51,244 bases of DNA from an uncultured Oscillospiraceae bacterium (GTDB taxonomy: Bacteria > Bacillota > Clostridia > Oscillospirales > Oscillospiraceae), in the NCBI GenBank assembly GCA_944387845.1, contig CALXGH010000035.1, forward strand, positions 1 through 51,244, given 5' to 3'. The notes below the pieces were generated by a model. It made no database searches, was not told the origin of the DNA, and was given only the letters and a program-made list of their open reading frames with translations. This document shows, piece by piece, positions 44,579 through 51,244 of this stretch. The position numbers were made by a program, and so were the translations under genes. The stretch's first letter is position 1, and each line of letters begins with the position of its first letter.

Positions 44579-45787
44579 TTGGACGGAAGAACTTATGACA
44601 GAAACGAAGAATATGAACAGATAGATAGAGACCTTGAGCGGTATAATTCTTCCGATAAAACTCTGGGCGGTATAGATATGCCCTTTTTCATCCTGACTGT
44701 GCTTATACTCACAATAGGTGTAATAATGGTGCTCTCCGCGTCTTTTGCGAGGGCGTATATTGAAGATGGTAAGCCGGCCTATTATTTTATACGTCAGGCA
44801 CTGTTTGCCATTGCCGGAGTTGCCATAATGCTTATGGCATCGAGATTTCCGGTTGCATTTTACAGGCGCATGTCGTCTCTTGTTTTGGGAATTGCGATAA
44901 TATGCCTTATACTTGTACCTTTTATAGGTACAACTGTAAATAATGCTACACGATGGATAGATCTGGGTTTCACCACATTCCAGCCGTCGGAGATAGCAAA
45001 GCTGGGAGTAATATTATTTTTTGCCTCAATGATATGCCAGTTTAAAGACAAAATGCAGGACTGGCGCTATGGACTTGTGCCATTTGGCGTGATACTTGTG
45101 ATAATATGCGCTCTGCTTATGTTAGAGCCTCACTTTTCCGCCTGTATAATAATCATTGGCGTAGGGGCCGTAATGATGTTTGTAGGTGGTACAGATATCA
45201 AATGGTTTGTTTTTGGTGCTGTAGGTGTTGCAGCGGCGGCGTATATCATAATTGTTGTAGTTGGTTACAACTCATCACGAATAGAGGCTTGGCTGGACCC
45301 ATTCAGTGATCCACAAGGCTCAGGCTGGCAGATAATACAGTCTCTGCTTGCGGTAGGCTCCGGTGGACTTACAGGCCTAGGTCTGGGCAAGGGTAGACAG
45401 AAATATTTGTACCTTCCTGAAGAGCACAACGACTTTATTTTCGCAGTGTTCTGCGAAGAACTTGGCTTTATCGGCGCTCTTTTGATACTTGTACTGTTTT
45501 CAATGTTAATTCTCAGAGGGTATTGGATAGCTCTCAAGGCAAAAAACAGGTATGGAAGTCTTATTGCCATGGGACTTACAAGTCTTCTGGCAATTCAGGT
45601 AATACTAAATATCGCCGTTGTAACGAACCTTATACCATGTACAGGTATATCACTGCCGTTTTTTAGTTACGGCGGTACGGCACTTCTTGTTCAGCTCCTT
45701 GAAATGGGCATAATACTGGCAGTTTCCAGAGAGATACCCTTAAAGCCACGGAGAAGAAGAAAAAGAGATGACGGTCCGACAGAATAA
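44579..45787 (+). CDS. ftsW: SEDS peptidoglycan polymerase FtsW (SpoVE type)
   Basis: A 402-residue polytopic SEDS glycosyltransferase that polymerises lipid II at the septum together with its class B PBP. Features are MVLSASFARAY, FIRQALFAIAG, WIDLGFTTFQPSEIAKL, YLPEEHNDFIFAV and the signature FFSYGGTALLVQLLEMG. An N-terminal acidic stretch of about 35 residues precedes the first helix. The start is TTG 44579 with AGGTG six bases upstream. The C-terminus is basic (RRRRKRDDG). Confidence 0.95.
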   Translation: MDGRTYDRNEEYEQIDRDLERYNSSDKTLGGIDMPFFILTVLILTIGVIMVLSASFARAYIEDGKPAYYFIRQALFAIAGVAIMLMASRFPVAFYRRMSSLVLGIAIICLILVPFIGTTVNNATRWIDLGFTTFQPSEIAKLGVILFFASMICQFKDKMQDWRYGLVPFGVILVIICALLMLEPHFSACIIIIGVGAVMMFVGGTDIKWFVFGAVGVAAAAYIIIVVVGYNSSRIEAWLDPFSDPQGSGWQIIQSLLAVGSGGLTGLGLGKGRQKYLYLPEEHNDFIFAVFCEELGFIGALLILVLFSMLILRGYWIALKAKNRYGSLIAMGLTSLLAIQVILNIAVVTNLIPCTGISLPFFSYGGTALLVQLLEMGIILAVSREIPLKPRRRRKRDDGPTE

Positions 45788-45807
45788 ATGTGAGATAGAG
45801 GGAAAAT

Positions 45808-46929
45808 ATGAGATTTTTGTTTGCGTGCGGCGGTACCGCAGGACATATAAATCCTGCGCTTGCGCTAGCTGAGAAACTTAAAAAGATCATACCGGAATGT
45901 GAAATAATGTTCGTAGGCTCCGGCAGAGAGATGGAGAACAGACTTATCCCGGCAGAGGGATACAGACTGGAAAACATAACTATTACCGGATTTTCGCGCA
46001 GTCTGTCGCTGAAAGGCATTGCGTCGAATTTTATAACCGCGAAAAATCTTCTCATATCCCAAAAACAATCATATAAAATTCTGGATAAATTTAATCCTGA
46101 TGTTGTAATTGGAACGGGCGGATATGTATGCTATCCTGTTTTAAAGGCGGCTTCCAAGAGAAAAATACCTACGATTCTCCACGAATCTAACGCAGTACCA
46201 GGACTTACAACAAAAATGCTGTCCAAGGTAGTAAATGAGATGCTCGTTGCTTTTGAGGGAGCTAAGGAGAATTATAAGAGAAAAGACAATATCAAAGTTG
46301 TTGGCACGCCAGTTCGAGGGCAGTTTGAGCTGCTTACGAAAAGTGAGGCGAAAAAGCTCATTGGAATAACAGACAGACCGCTTGTCATATCCTTCTGGGG
46401 CTCTTTAGGAGCTTCATATATGAACGCAGTGATGAAGGAATTTATAAGGCTAAACACCAAAGAAAAGCTTTTTTATCACATCCATGCCACAGGCGGCGGA
46501 GCTGAAGGCGAAGCAAAAATGAAAAACGCCCTTTTGGAAGAGGGCGTACAGGATTATAACGTCAATACAGATATACGTGCCTATATAAATAATATGGGCG
46601 TTTTGATGCGGGCTGCGGACCTTGTCATGTGTAGGGCTGGGGCGTCTACCATAGCGGAGCTTACGCTGGTTGGAGTACCGTCCATACTGATACCGTCCCC
46701 GAATGTTACTAATAATCATCAGGAGGCAAATGCCCGTGAGGTTGAAAAAGCCGGGGCGGCTAAGATGATCCTTGAAAAAGATTGCACAGGAGAAAGTCTC
46801 TATAATACGGTGAAAGAACTTATAAACAGTAAAGACAGCCTGAAGACGATGAGTGAGAACGCCGCGAAATTGGGCGCTGTTGGCAGTACCGACAGAATAT
46901 TGGAAATAATACTCTCGTATGTGAAATAG
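45808..46929 (+). CDS. murG: UDP-GlcNAc:lipid I GlcNAc transferase MurG
   Basis: A 373-residue peripheral membrane glycosyltransferase that converts lipid I to lipid II. The donor-site glycine loop CGGTAGHINPALALAEKL opens the protein; VIGTGGYVCYPVLKAA, ESNAVPGLTTK, SFWGSLGASYMN and CRAGASTIAEL follow. Length is normal. It provides the substrate for FtsW encoded just upstream. Confidence 0.96.
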   Translation: MRFLFACGGTAGHINPALALAEKLKKIIPECEIMFVGSGREMENRLIPAEGYRLENITITGFSRSLSLKGIASNFITAKNLLISQKQSYKILDKFNPDVVIGTGGYVCYPVLKAASKRKIPTILHESNAVPGLTTKMLSKVVNEMLVAFEGAKENYKRKDNIKVVGTPVRGQFELLTKSEAKKLIGITDRPLVISFWGSLGASYMNAVMKEFIRLNTKEKLFYHIHATGGGAEGEAKMKNALLEEGVQDYNVNTDIRAYINNMGVLMRAADLVMCRAGASTIAELTLVGVPSILIPSPNVTNNHQEANAREVEKAGAAKMILEKDCTGESLYNTVKELINSKDSLKTMSENAAKLGAVGSTDRILEIILSYVK

Positions 46930-46951
46930 CTGATGCGGAAAGGAGAAAGAA

Positions 46952-47716
46952 ATGGCTGAGAAATATTCGGCACAAAATAGTCATAAGCGAAATATTGAAA
47001 CTTTCAAATATATCCTTATTGCCGCATTTCTAATACTCCTTATTGTAGGCATCGGCATTGGTGTGTTCTTCAAGGTAACGGAAATAGTTGTAGTGGGCGC
47101 TACGGAGTATTCAGCCCAGGAGATAATAGAGATCTCCGGTATTGAAGAGGGGGACAGCCTTTACCTTATAAAGACATCTGAAGCGGCCAGAAAGATTTGC
47201 GAGGAGCTGCCACTTATAAAAGAGGCTAAGATAATAAGGACTATACCAAACAAAGTGTCCATCGTTGTAACGGAAAACACAGCGGTTGCTTATATGAAGG
47301 TTGACAATGTGTACTGGACAATAGACAGCAGCGGAAAAATACTTAAGAAACTGAGTATGCCGCCGGCAAATCTTATAATTATAAACGGCGTAACGCCGAT
47401 AAGCCCTAAAGTGGGTGAGAAAATGTCCCTTGGAGACGCAGGTTCCACAGCATTTGCCTATCTTGTAGATCTTCTGAGCGCTATGGAGAGCGAAGGCGTA
47501 GTGGACAAGGTGTCTGAAATCGACATGACGGATGTAAGTAATGTGAAGTTTAAATATATGGACAGGTTTACCGTTAATTTCGGAAGAGGGGATAACTGTA
47601 AGGAAAAGCTCAAGCTGATAATTAAGTCGGCTGAGGAGCTTGGAGAAACGGAAATCGGGGATATAAATATAATCTCAGACAACGAAGCGAGATTTGTACC
47701 CAGCCAGACGGAATAA
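46952..47716 (+). CDS. ftsQ: Cell division protein FtsQ/DivIB
   Basis: A 254-residue bitopic protein: a short cytosolic part, a membrane helix at about residues 19-40, a POTRA domain at about 42-112 (EIVVVGATEYSAQEIIEISG) and a beta domain. It has the DivIB role of scaffolding FtsL and the septal synthase. AAAGGAG precedes the ATG. The sequence is divergent, so the call uses architecture and position between murG and ftsZ. There is no murB or ftsA nearby. Confidence 0.9.
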   Translation: MAEKYSAQNSHKRNIETFKYILIAAFLILLIVGIGIGVFFKVTEIVVVGATEYSAQEIIEISGIEEGDSLYLIKTSEAARKICEELPLIKEAKIIRTIPNKVSIVVTENTAVAYMKVDNVYWTIDSSGKILKKLSMPPANLIIINGVTPISPKVGEKMSLGDAGSTAFAYLVDLLSAMESEGVVDKVSEIDMTDVSNVKFKYMDRFTVNFGRGDNCKEKLKLIIKSAEELGETEIGDINIISDNEARFVPSQTE

Positions 47717-47791
47717 GAGGAAAAGCCTATAAACTTTTTATTAAAATTCTGTAAATTCAATCAAAATTAATTAAAAAGGTTATGTATACTA

Positions 47792-47820
47792 TTGACCTAA
47801 GGAAAAAATAGATATAAAAT
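47792..47820 (+). promoter_or_regulatory. SigA-type promoter for ftsZ
   Basis: TTGACC, a 17-base spacer and TAAAAT, about 85 bases before the ftsZ ATG, so ftsZ can be expressed separately from the rest of the cluster. Confidence 0.78.
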
Positions 47821-47830
47821 ACTACTAATA

Positions 47831-47850
47831 ATATGCAAAAATATGCAAAA
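47831..47850 (+). repeat. Tandem 10-base repeat in the ftsZ leader
   Basis: ATATGCAAAA occurs twice in direct succession just downstream of the ftsZ promoter, in the position where an operator would act. Confidence 0.5.
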
Positions 47851-47905
47851 AATTTAATTAATACATTTCGCATAATTAGCTTAAGATATATTGGGAGGAT
47901 TGTAT

Positions 47906-49063
47906 ATGGCTCTTTCTTATGATGCTGGACCGGATAATGTTGTTGAAATTAAAGTTATAGGAATCGGTGGCGCCGGTAATAATGTTGTAAACAGAATGGT
48001 TAAAGCCGGAACTCAGGGTGTACAGTTTATTTCTATAAACACCGATAAACCCGCTCTTGCAATTTCCGCCGCCGATGAAAAAATTCAGATAGGTGAAAAA
48101 CTTACACATGGACAGGGCGCAGGCGCTGATCCTGAAATTGGTAGAAAAGCTGCTGAAGAAAGCAGAAACAATATAGCAAAAGCTCTTGAAAATGCTGACA
48201 TGGTATTCATTGCCGCAGGTATGGGTGGCGGCACAGGTACAGGTGCATCCCCAATTGTTGCAGACATCTGCCGTGAACTTGGCGTCCTGACCGTCGGCGT
48301 TGTTACAAAGCCTTTCAGCTTTGAAGGTAAACGCAGAATGCTTCAGGCTGAAGAAGGTATAAATAACCTTCTTGGAAAAGTTGACTCACTGCTTATAATC
48401 CCTAACGACAGAATAAAGCATGCAACTGATCAGAAGCTCACTTTCGCAAATGCTTTCGAAATCGCTGACGATGTACTTCTTCAGGCTGTAACCAGCATTT
48501 CCGAACTTGTTAAGAGCACCGGATTTATCAACCTCGACTTCGCAGACGTTACATCCATAATGAAAGACGCAGGCTACGCACACATGGGTGTTGGACGTGC
48601 AGCAGGTAAGAATAAGGCTGATGAGGCTGCTCGTACAGCTGTATCCAGCCCACTTATGGAGACATCCATCAATGGCGCCCGTGGCGTTCTTGTAAATATT
48701 ACAGGTTCCGTAGACATTGACCTTGATGACATCGAGACAGCCGCAAACCTTGTACATGAGGCTGCCCATCCTGATGCTAATATTATCTTCGGTGCCGCTT
48801 TTGATGAGACTATGGACGATGAGATCCGTATTATAGTAATAGCTACAAGATTCGATGACAAGCCCACATCCGCTCCTGCAAAGAAACCGGCGGCCGGCCT
48901 TTTCACAACTGCTTCAGAAAAGAAAGAAGCTGAGGAAACTGTTCAGGAACAGAACGTGCCTGCTGTTGAAGAAGTAAAGCCGGTAGAGCAGCCGAAAGAG
49001 GAAGAAAACGATCCCCTTGATGAAATATTCAAGATTTTCGACTCTAAATACGATAAAAAATAA
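47906..49063 (+). CDS. ftsZ: Cell division GTPase FtsZ
   Basis: A 385-residue tubulin homologue that forms the division ring. The N-terminal GTP-binding part has KVIGIGGAGNNVVNRM and the signature AAGMGGGTGTGASP; IIPNDRI and the catalytic T7 loop region NLDFADVTSIM follow. A linker of about 50 residues leads to the conserved C-terminal peptide DPLDEIFKIF that binds ring partners. ATG 47906 is chosen, with TTGGGAGGA upstream; the frame further back is not needed. Confidence 0.97.
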   Translation: MALSYDAGPDNVVEIKVIGIGGAGNNVVNRMVKAGTQGVQFISINTDKPALAISAADEKIQIGEKLTHGQGAGADPEIGRKAAEESRNNIAKALENADMVFIAAGMGGGTGTGASPIVADICRELGVLTVGVVTKPFSFEGKRRMLQAEEGINNLLGKVDSLLIIPNDRIKHATDQKLTFANAFEIADDVLLQAVTSISELVKSTGFINLDFADVTSIMKDAGYAHMGVGRAAGKNKADEAARTAVSSPLMETSINGARGVLVNITGSVDIDLDDIETAANLVHEAAHPDANIIFGAAFDETMDDEIRIIVIATRFDDKPTSAPAKKPAAGLFTTASEKKEAEETVQEQNVPAVEEVKPVEQPKEEENDPLDEIFKIFDSKYDKK

Positions 49064-49092
49064 GTATAATGTAAGTGCGTTATAAAAATATT

Positions 49093-49124
49093 AAAGGGCG
49101 GGTTCAAAAAACTCGTCCTTTTTT
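49093..49124 (+). terminator. Terminator of ftsZ
   Basis: AAAGGGCGGGTT (49093-49104) pairs with AACTCGTCCTTT (49110-49121) with two G-T pairs, followed by TTT. Confidence 0.85.
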
Positions 49125-49139
49125 ATCGCAGGTGATTTA

Positions 49140-49994
49140 ATGACGAAAATTTTAGATATTATCAACGCAATAGTTAATTTCTATTTTGCGAAAAGAATAT
49201 CCAGATCATCAGCCGCTCTTGCGTATTACATTACCCTCACAATTTTTCCCTTACTTATCTGTTTAAACGCGATACTGGCTAACACAGGGATAACGATAAT
49301 TCAGATACTTGAGGAGATGAAGGGGTTCATACCCAACGATATAATAAGTGTACTGGAGAGCTACATTCTTTATATTTCCGAAAACAATTCACCGGGTCTG
49401 CTTTGGAGTGGCATAATCCTTACTTTGACCACCTCGTCTGCGGCATTCCGTGTTCTTATGAACTCCATATACGATTGCGTAGGTGAAGTGAGATATGACA
49501 CATGGGTAGGATTTATTTTAAGTTTCCTATTGTCTATACTTTTCATGGCTGTACTTTATCTGGGCGTCGTAATAATGCTGACAGGCCAGTGGATATTCCA
49601 AAGGTTTAATACCATACCTCAGCTTCTGAGATTTGCAGATTCATGGAAATGGATAAGGTTCGTAGTTCTTTTCCTACTTCTTTACATTCTTATAACTGCC
49701 ACATATAAGATGACAATAAAAAAGAAGAAAAGAAAAAGCTATGTAATAAATAATACAGCTTTTATGGTGGCTGCGGTATTGGTTCTGCTCAGCGCTGCCT
49801 TTTCCCTTGCAATTGAAGCTATAACGAGATATACTCTTGTATATGGGTCCCTGGTATCTATGATCATTCTGATGCTGTGGCTTTATTTCTGCGGCAATGT
49901 GCTCATAATTGGCAGCTTTTTCTGCCACTATTATATAGAGAAAGAGTTCAGAAAAGACCAGGCAAGACTTAAGGGTCCTGAGATGTCAGAGTAG
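49140..49994 (+). CDS. YihY/BrkB-family membrane protein
   Basis: A 284-residue protein with about six membrane helices, of the YihY (formerly mislabelled ribonuclease BN) family. Family features are SRSSAALAYYITLTIFPLLI near the N-terminus, ITLTTSSAAFRVLMNSIYD and the late YGSLVSMIILMLWLYFCGNVLIIG. The biochemical role is not established. AGGTG lies seven bases before the ATG. It begins 15 bases after the ftsZ terminator. Confidence 0.9.
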   Translation: MTKILDIINAIVNFYFAKRISRSSAALAYYITLTIFPLLICLNAILANTGITIIQILEEMKGFIPNDIISVLESYILYISENNSPGLLWSGIILTLTTSSAAFRVLMNSIYDCVGEVRYDTWVGFILSFLLSILFMAVLYLGVVIMLTGQWIFQRFNTIPQLLRFADSWKWIRFVVLFLLLYILITATYKMTIKKKKRKSYVINNTAFMVAAVLVLLSAAFSLAIEAITRYTLVYGSLVSMIILMLWLYFCGNVLIIGSFFCHYYIEKEFRKDQARLKGPEMSE

Positions 49995-50004
49995 AAAAAT
50001 GCGC

Positions 50005-50095
50005 GTAAAGTGCCAGAGGGACGGGGAGTTGTCCTCCGGAGGAAGGGCAAAGCCTGCGTCGCATGTTTCGCATCCCGCTGCCGCATATAAGAGTA
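50005..50095. repeat. G+C-rich intergenic block, possible dispersed repeat
   Basis: About 90 bases between the YihY gene and folC are far richer in G+C than either neighbour. They contain the palindrome CCTCCGGAGG (50034-50043) and the near-repeated words GTCGCATG and TTCGCATCC. It resembles the intergenic repeat units common in Oscillospiraceae genomes, but only one copy is in this window, so this is a guess. It has no start codon or ribosome site suggesting a gene. Confidence 0.4.
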
Positions 50096-50101
50096 CAATT
50101 T

Positions 50102-50146
50102 AAAGCACTTTTTATGCAGTGGCATATCTGCATAAAAAGTGCTTTT
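50102..50146. terminator. Strong terminator between the YihY gene and folC
   Basis: A perfect 18-bp stem (50102-50119 with 50128-50145) with an eight-base loop, flanked by A and T runs. Confidence 0.93.
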
Positions 50147-50201
50147 CTGTTTTGGCAGGACAAAAATATTGGTATTGCAAATTTTAAGGATGGTGTACAG
50201 G

Positions 50202-51244
50202 ATGAATTATGAGCAGGCTCTTGAATACATACACGACACCCGTTGGAGAGGCAGCAGAAGGACTCTTGACAGAATAAAGCTGATGCTTGAGAAAATGGGT
50301 AATCCCCAGAATAAGCTCAAGGCGGTGCATATTGCAGGGACAAATGGTAAAGGTTCTACCTCAGCGTGTATCGCTGAGATCCTTATGAAGGCTGGATATA
50401 AAGTGGGCCTTTATACTTCGCCTTTTATAGAGAGATACAACGAGAGAATGAGAATAAACGGCCGCCAGATACCGGATGATACGTTATCTATGCTGACGGA
50501 TGAGCTGTCCAAAATCGCAGACAGCCTGCCGGAGCATCCGACGGAGTTTGAGTTTGGAACTGCTGTGGCATTTGAGTATTTTTACCGGGAAAAATGCGAT
50601 ATTGTTGTGCTTGAGGCGGGAATGGGCGGAGAGACTGACGCTACAAACGCTATAGAACGCTCAGAGGTATCAGTGTTCGCCGCAATCGGACTTGACCACA
50701 TGCAGTATCTCGGCCCTACAATAAGAGATATAGCTAGGACAAAAAGCGGTATAATAAAGGAAAATGGTACAGTCTGCAGTTATGTCCAGGAAAAAGACGC
50801 AGCAGAAGAGCTTGAAAAAAAGTGTAAAGAGATGAACGCAAGGATCCATTACGCCGACTTTTCTGAGATAAAAAATACAGTCTATTCTCTTGATGGCACT
50901 GAGTTTGACTACAAAAATATGCATATCAAGCTTGCTCTGCCGGGCACATACCAGCCATATAACGCCGCTGTGGCTATAGATACTGTACTTCTTTTGCGAG
51001 ATAAGGGCTGGAAAATAACAGATGAGAATATTTTAGATGGTCTAAGGAATGTGTACTGGCCGGGAAGATTTGAGGTTCTCAGTCAGTCTCCGGTGTTCAT
51101 ACTGGACGGAGCTCACAACGGACACGGCATAAAAGCTGCCGCTGACAGCCTTAAAGAGATGTTTGGCAATAACAAAATTATTTTTGTGCTGGGTGTAATG
51201 GCGGACAAGGATATAGATGATATGCTGCCGCTTATAGCGCCTCT
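50202..51244 (+). CDS. folC: Folylpolyglutamate synthase / dihydrofolate synthase, N-terminal part (3' truncated by window)
   Basis: The frame is open from ATG 50202 to the window end, giving 347 residues of an enzyme that usually has 420-440. It adds glutamate to dihydropteroate or folates using ATP. The start MNYEQALEYIHDTRWRGSR, the P-loop HIAGTNGKGSTSACIAE, YTSPFIERYNERMRING, EAGMGGETDATNA and ILDGAHNGHG are family motifs of the Mur ligase superfamily. ACAGG just before the ATG is a weak ribosome site. Membership in the Mur ligase superfamily makes a distant MurE or MurF resemblance expected, but the motifs are those of FolC. Confidence 0.95.
   Translation, partial: MNYEQALEYIHDTRWRGSRRTLDRIKLMLEKMGNPQNKLKAVHIAGTNGKGSTSACIAEILMKAGYKVGLYTSPFIERYNERMRINGRQIPDDTLSMLTDELSKIADSLPEHPTEFEFGTAVAFEYFYREKCDIVVLEAGMGGETDATNAIERSEVSVFAAIGLDHMQYLGPTIRDIARTKSGIIKENGTVCSYVQEKDAAEELEKKCKEMNARIHYADFSEIKNTVYSLDGTEFDYKNMHIKLALPGTYQPYNAAVAIDTVLLLRDKGWKITDENILDGLRNVYWPGRFEVLSQSPVFILDGAHNGHGIKAAADSLKEMFGNNKIIFVLGVMADKDIDDMLPLIAP

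Overview
The window is a chromosomal segment of a Gram-positive, endospore-lineage member of the Clostridia, probably Oscillospirales. This is inferred from gene content: sporulation-type YqfC, YqfD and YlbJ, a PASTA-domain class B PBP, MraZ-led dcw genes, MurE with the DNPR motif of meso-diaminopimelate enzymes, SigA-type promoters with 17-base spacers, and several TTG starts. No rRNA, tRNA, CRISPR array or complete insertion sequence was recognised.

Region 1 (1-11858) is G+C-rich and uses Ile ATC/ATT and Arg CGN codons. It is a glutamine-centred nitrogen cluster: the 3' end of a type III glutamine synthetase, an ammonium transporter fused to a PII domain, a small HPr-like protein, asnB behind a T-box that reads an asparagine codon, then purC, purF, purA, a wrecked glmS, purB and guaA. 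Glutamine is made at one end and spent by the amidotransferases AsnB, PurF and GuaA (formerly GlmS). Two members are damaged: amt-PII has one in-frame TAG, and glmS has lost its middle and its reading frame.

Region 2 (11859-12426) holds no recognised gene. It contains a guaA terminator-like hairpin, a possible 55-codon ORF on the minus strand and a 122-bp imperfect palindrome resembling a MITE. Composition and codon use change here: everything to the right is A+T-richer, with many ATA and AGA codons. This is either the edge of a transferred island or an assembly junction.

Region 3 (12427-25613) holds a LUD-domain protein and an unknown membrane protein on the minus strand, then dgt, dnaG and rpoD (replication and transcription initiation), mgtE behind a transcribed leader with a 31-codon ORF, ymxH, rpsB-tsf behind a structured leader, a mannitol-phosphate dehydrogenase-like gene, a flavoredoxin-like gene and a small Cys-rich protein.

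Region 4 (25655-37539) starts with ylbJ on the minus strand, divergent from the compact series yqfC-yqfD-phoH-ybeY-era-yqzL-recO-mutS2. An HPr gene follows, then uvrC-rsmD and a coiled-coil protein.

Region 5 (37711-49063) is the division and cell wall cluster mraZ-rsmH-ftsL-pbp-murE-mraY-ftsW-murG-ftsQ-ftsZ, driven by a strong promoter with three MraZ boxes. murF and murD are missing from their usual places. A YihY-family membrane protein and the 5' part of folC close the window.
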